DNA from: Baffinella frigidus | Lineage: Eukaryota > Cryptophyceae > Cryptomonadales > Baffinellaceae | Assembly: GCA_026770585.1 (NCBI GenBank) | Contig: MU646855.1 | Coordinates: 113,062 to 124,646 of the forward strand | Direction of reading: 5' to 3' | DNA length: 11,585 nt | Shown here: piece by piece, positions 10,761 through 11,585 of the stretch | How positions within the stretch are numbered: the stretch's first letter is position 1 | Layout: every line of letters starts with the position of its first letter | Program-made: the position numbers and the translations under genes | The notes under the pieces: generated by a model | Databases searched by the model: none | Seen by the model: only the letters and a program-made list of their open reading frames with translations | What the model was told of the DNA's origin: nothing

Positions 10761-11147
10761 ACTACGGGGAACACGATTTTCACATTCCTAAGTTAATCAT
10801 TGGATTGTTTCTAAGGAAACACGCCAAAAGTCAGCAATTTTGGGTCACGTTATGTACGAACATCCGGGAAAAGGGTACCCCGAAGCCTCCCTAGTGCTGG
10901 GCGGAAATCTTACGTGCGGAGCGCCGAGCATGTGTAGCTGTCTCACATAGGGTGTGAAGACCTCGTCGTCGTCCTCGTCGGCACCAGCGAAGTACTCGTC
11001 CTTCACAATCTTTGCAAAAGTCACCCCCCCCACAAACATGTCAACTTAAGAAATGAGATACGCGTTCTGTGTACCTCGATTTTCGGTTTTAGCCTCGAGG
11101 TGCCGCATGCTGACTTCACCCTGGCAGTGTAGGGGGGCGGCACGCTT
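10761..11147. other. Stretch without a supported gene
   Basis: The minus strand has a 64-codon frame (10845-11039) with an acidic run ADEDDDEVF encoded by a GTC-rich patch; it may be an exon relic but has no recognised family. At 11016-11050, AAAGTCACCCCCCCCACAAA and GTCAACTTAAG resemble the family D interior. At 10899-10944, GGCGGAAATCTTACGTGCGG onward parallels the right flank of E2. CTCACATAGGG at 10942 also occurs at 10521. Confidence 0.5.
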
Positions 11148-11288
11148 TAATCTCCATACAAGTATTAATTAATTGCTTTTGGCGTACCAAAATTTACTGC
11201 ACAAATGCTCTATTATTACTTTTATAAGCAAATCGTGTGGTAATTTTCGTTGCCCAAGAGCAATTAATTAATACTTGTATGGAGATTA
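11148..11288. mobile_element. Family E MITE E2, 4-bp duplication GCTT
   Basis: A 141-bp element with perfect 28-bp terminal inverted repeats, TAATCTCCATACAAGTATTA, ATTAATTG and the inverse. Direct repeats GCTT lie at 11144-11147 and 11289-11292. The interior (GCACAAATGCTCTATTATTA, AAGCAAATCGTG) is the reverse of E1. Related unoccupied sites at 10665 and 10899 support these borders. Confidence 0.95.
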
Positions 11289-11360
11289 GCTTACGTGAGG
11301 AGCGCGGAGTAAGTGTAGCTGTCTCGCAGCCCCGGTCGCATCGCGCTCAACAGATCTGTG

Positions 11361-11436
11361 TTAGGGCTTGGGGTTTAGGGTTGTTTTAGGGGGGTCCCCA
11401 CACCCTGTTTTAGGGTTTGGGGTTTAGGGTTGATGC
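11361..11436 (+). repeat. Degenerate telomere-like patches
   Basis: TTAGGGCTTGGGGTTTAGGG and TTTTAGGGTTTGGGGTTTAG, separated by GGGGGGTCCCCACACCC, which can fold on itself. Both heptamer and TTTTAGGG octamer spacings occur, so the patch is mixed. Confidence 0.75.
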
Positions 11437-11471
11437 GTCACCTCCCCCATAAACAAAATGAGGTATTTCGT

Positions 11472-11585
11472 GGTGTAGGGTGTAGGGTGTAGGGTGTAGG
11501 GTGTAGGGTGTAGGGTGTAGGGTGTAGGGTGTAGGGTGTAGGGTGTAGGGTGTAGGGTTTAGGGTGTAGGGTGTAGGGTGTAGGC
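11472..11585 (+). repeat. (GGGTGTA)n heptamer array at the right edge
   Basis: About 16 uniform GGGTGTA units with one GGGTTTA unit near 11557. The final bases TAGGC break the pattern. G-rich strand on plus, running off the window. A variant of TTTAGGG homogenised for TGTAGGG. Confidence 0.93.

Noticed and set aside
10845-11039. 64-codon minus frame with an acidic DEDDDE run
   Set aside because: Short, no recognised family, starts inside a C-run related to the family D interior, acidic run from a GTC-rich patch. It could be an exon relic but cannot be supported.

Overview
No convincing gene of any kind was found in this 11.6-kb window. It looks like subtelomeric or similarly repeat-rich DNA from a eukaryotic nuclear genome. 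Three things point there: many blocks of degenerate 7-nt telomere-like repeats (canonical TTTAGGG at about 10580-10655, with variants elsewhere), short palindromic nonautonomous DNA transposons (MITEs), often nested, and satellite-like tandem repeats. TTTAGGG telomeres occur in land plants, many green algae, dinoflagellates and chromerids, oomycetes and some other protists. CpG is abundant and base composition is moderately GC-rich by eye, but the species cannot be named from the sequence. All long reading frames fall on repeats, on hairpin arms or in featureless DNA.

Layout. (1) Position 1-121 is a CCCTCAA array. (2) Positions 424-2822 are built mainly from two MITE families. Family A is about 121 bp and almost fully self-complementary, with ends TACAGGGGTACCTCG. 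Family B is about 105 bp, with ends TATCCCTTAAGTGGCC. They abut, nest and duplicate each other, and both use TA targets. (3) Positions 2823-3661 hold an 18-bp tandem repeat, an unoccupied copy of a family A insertion site, a plain stretch and another B. (4) Positions 3843-4265 hold heptamer arrays, and 4354-4606 is a second copy of a 253-bp A+B cassette. (5) Positions 4622-6300 are subtelomeric mosaic: heptamer variants, a 24-bp tandem repeat, a repeated module ending in GCGTGAGGTCGTCCCA, and a GA-rich microsatellite. (6) Positions 6307-9121 hold a 150-bp MITE (D1), several medium-period tandem repeats, plain DNA and a 141-bp MITE (E1). (7) Positions 9186-11288 hold a second MITE cluster (G, a family A relative, H, D2, F, D3, E2) with another GA block and a telomere-like array. 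(8) Positions 11361-11585 end in heptamers, finally GGGTGTA.

How the parts relate. Family A, family B and the TAGAGC-ended elements (F, G) are consistent with 2-bp TA target duplications. Families D, E and H share the terminal motif NNATCTC and are flanked by different 4-bp direct repeats (AAGC, GAAT, ACTA, GCTT, ATAC, and the imperfect pair AGAT/AGAG). This suggests that at least two unrelated transposase systems, encoded elsewhere, worked on this region. Families A and B have different ends but share a central block, CTAGGGCCCTACGGT, which suggests exchange of internal modules. The strongest candidates for something undescribed are the NNATCTC/4-bp-duplication lineage, including a 42-bp perfect palindrome that carries its own target duplication, and the A/B shared-core system.
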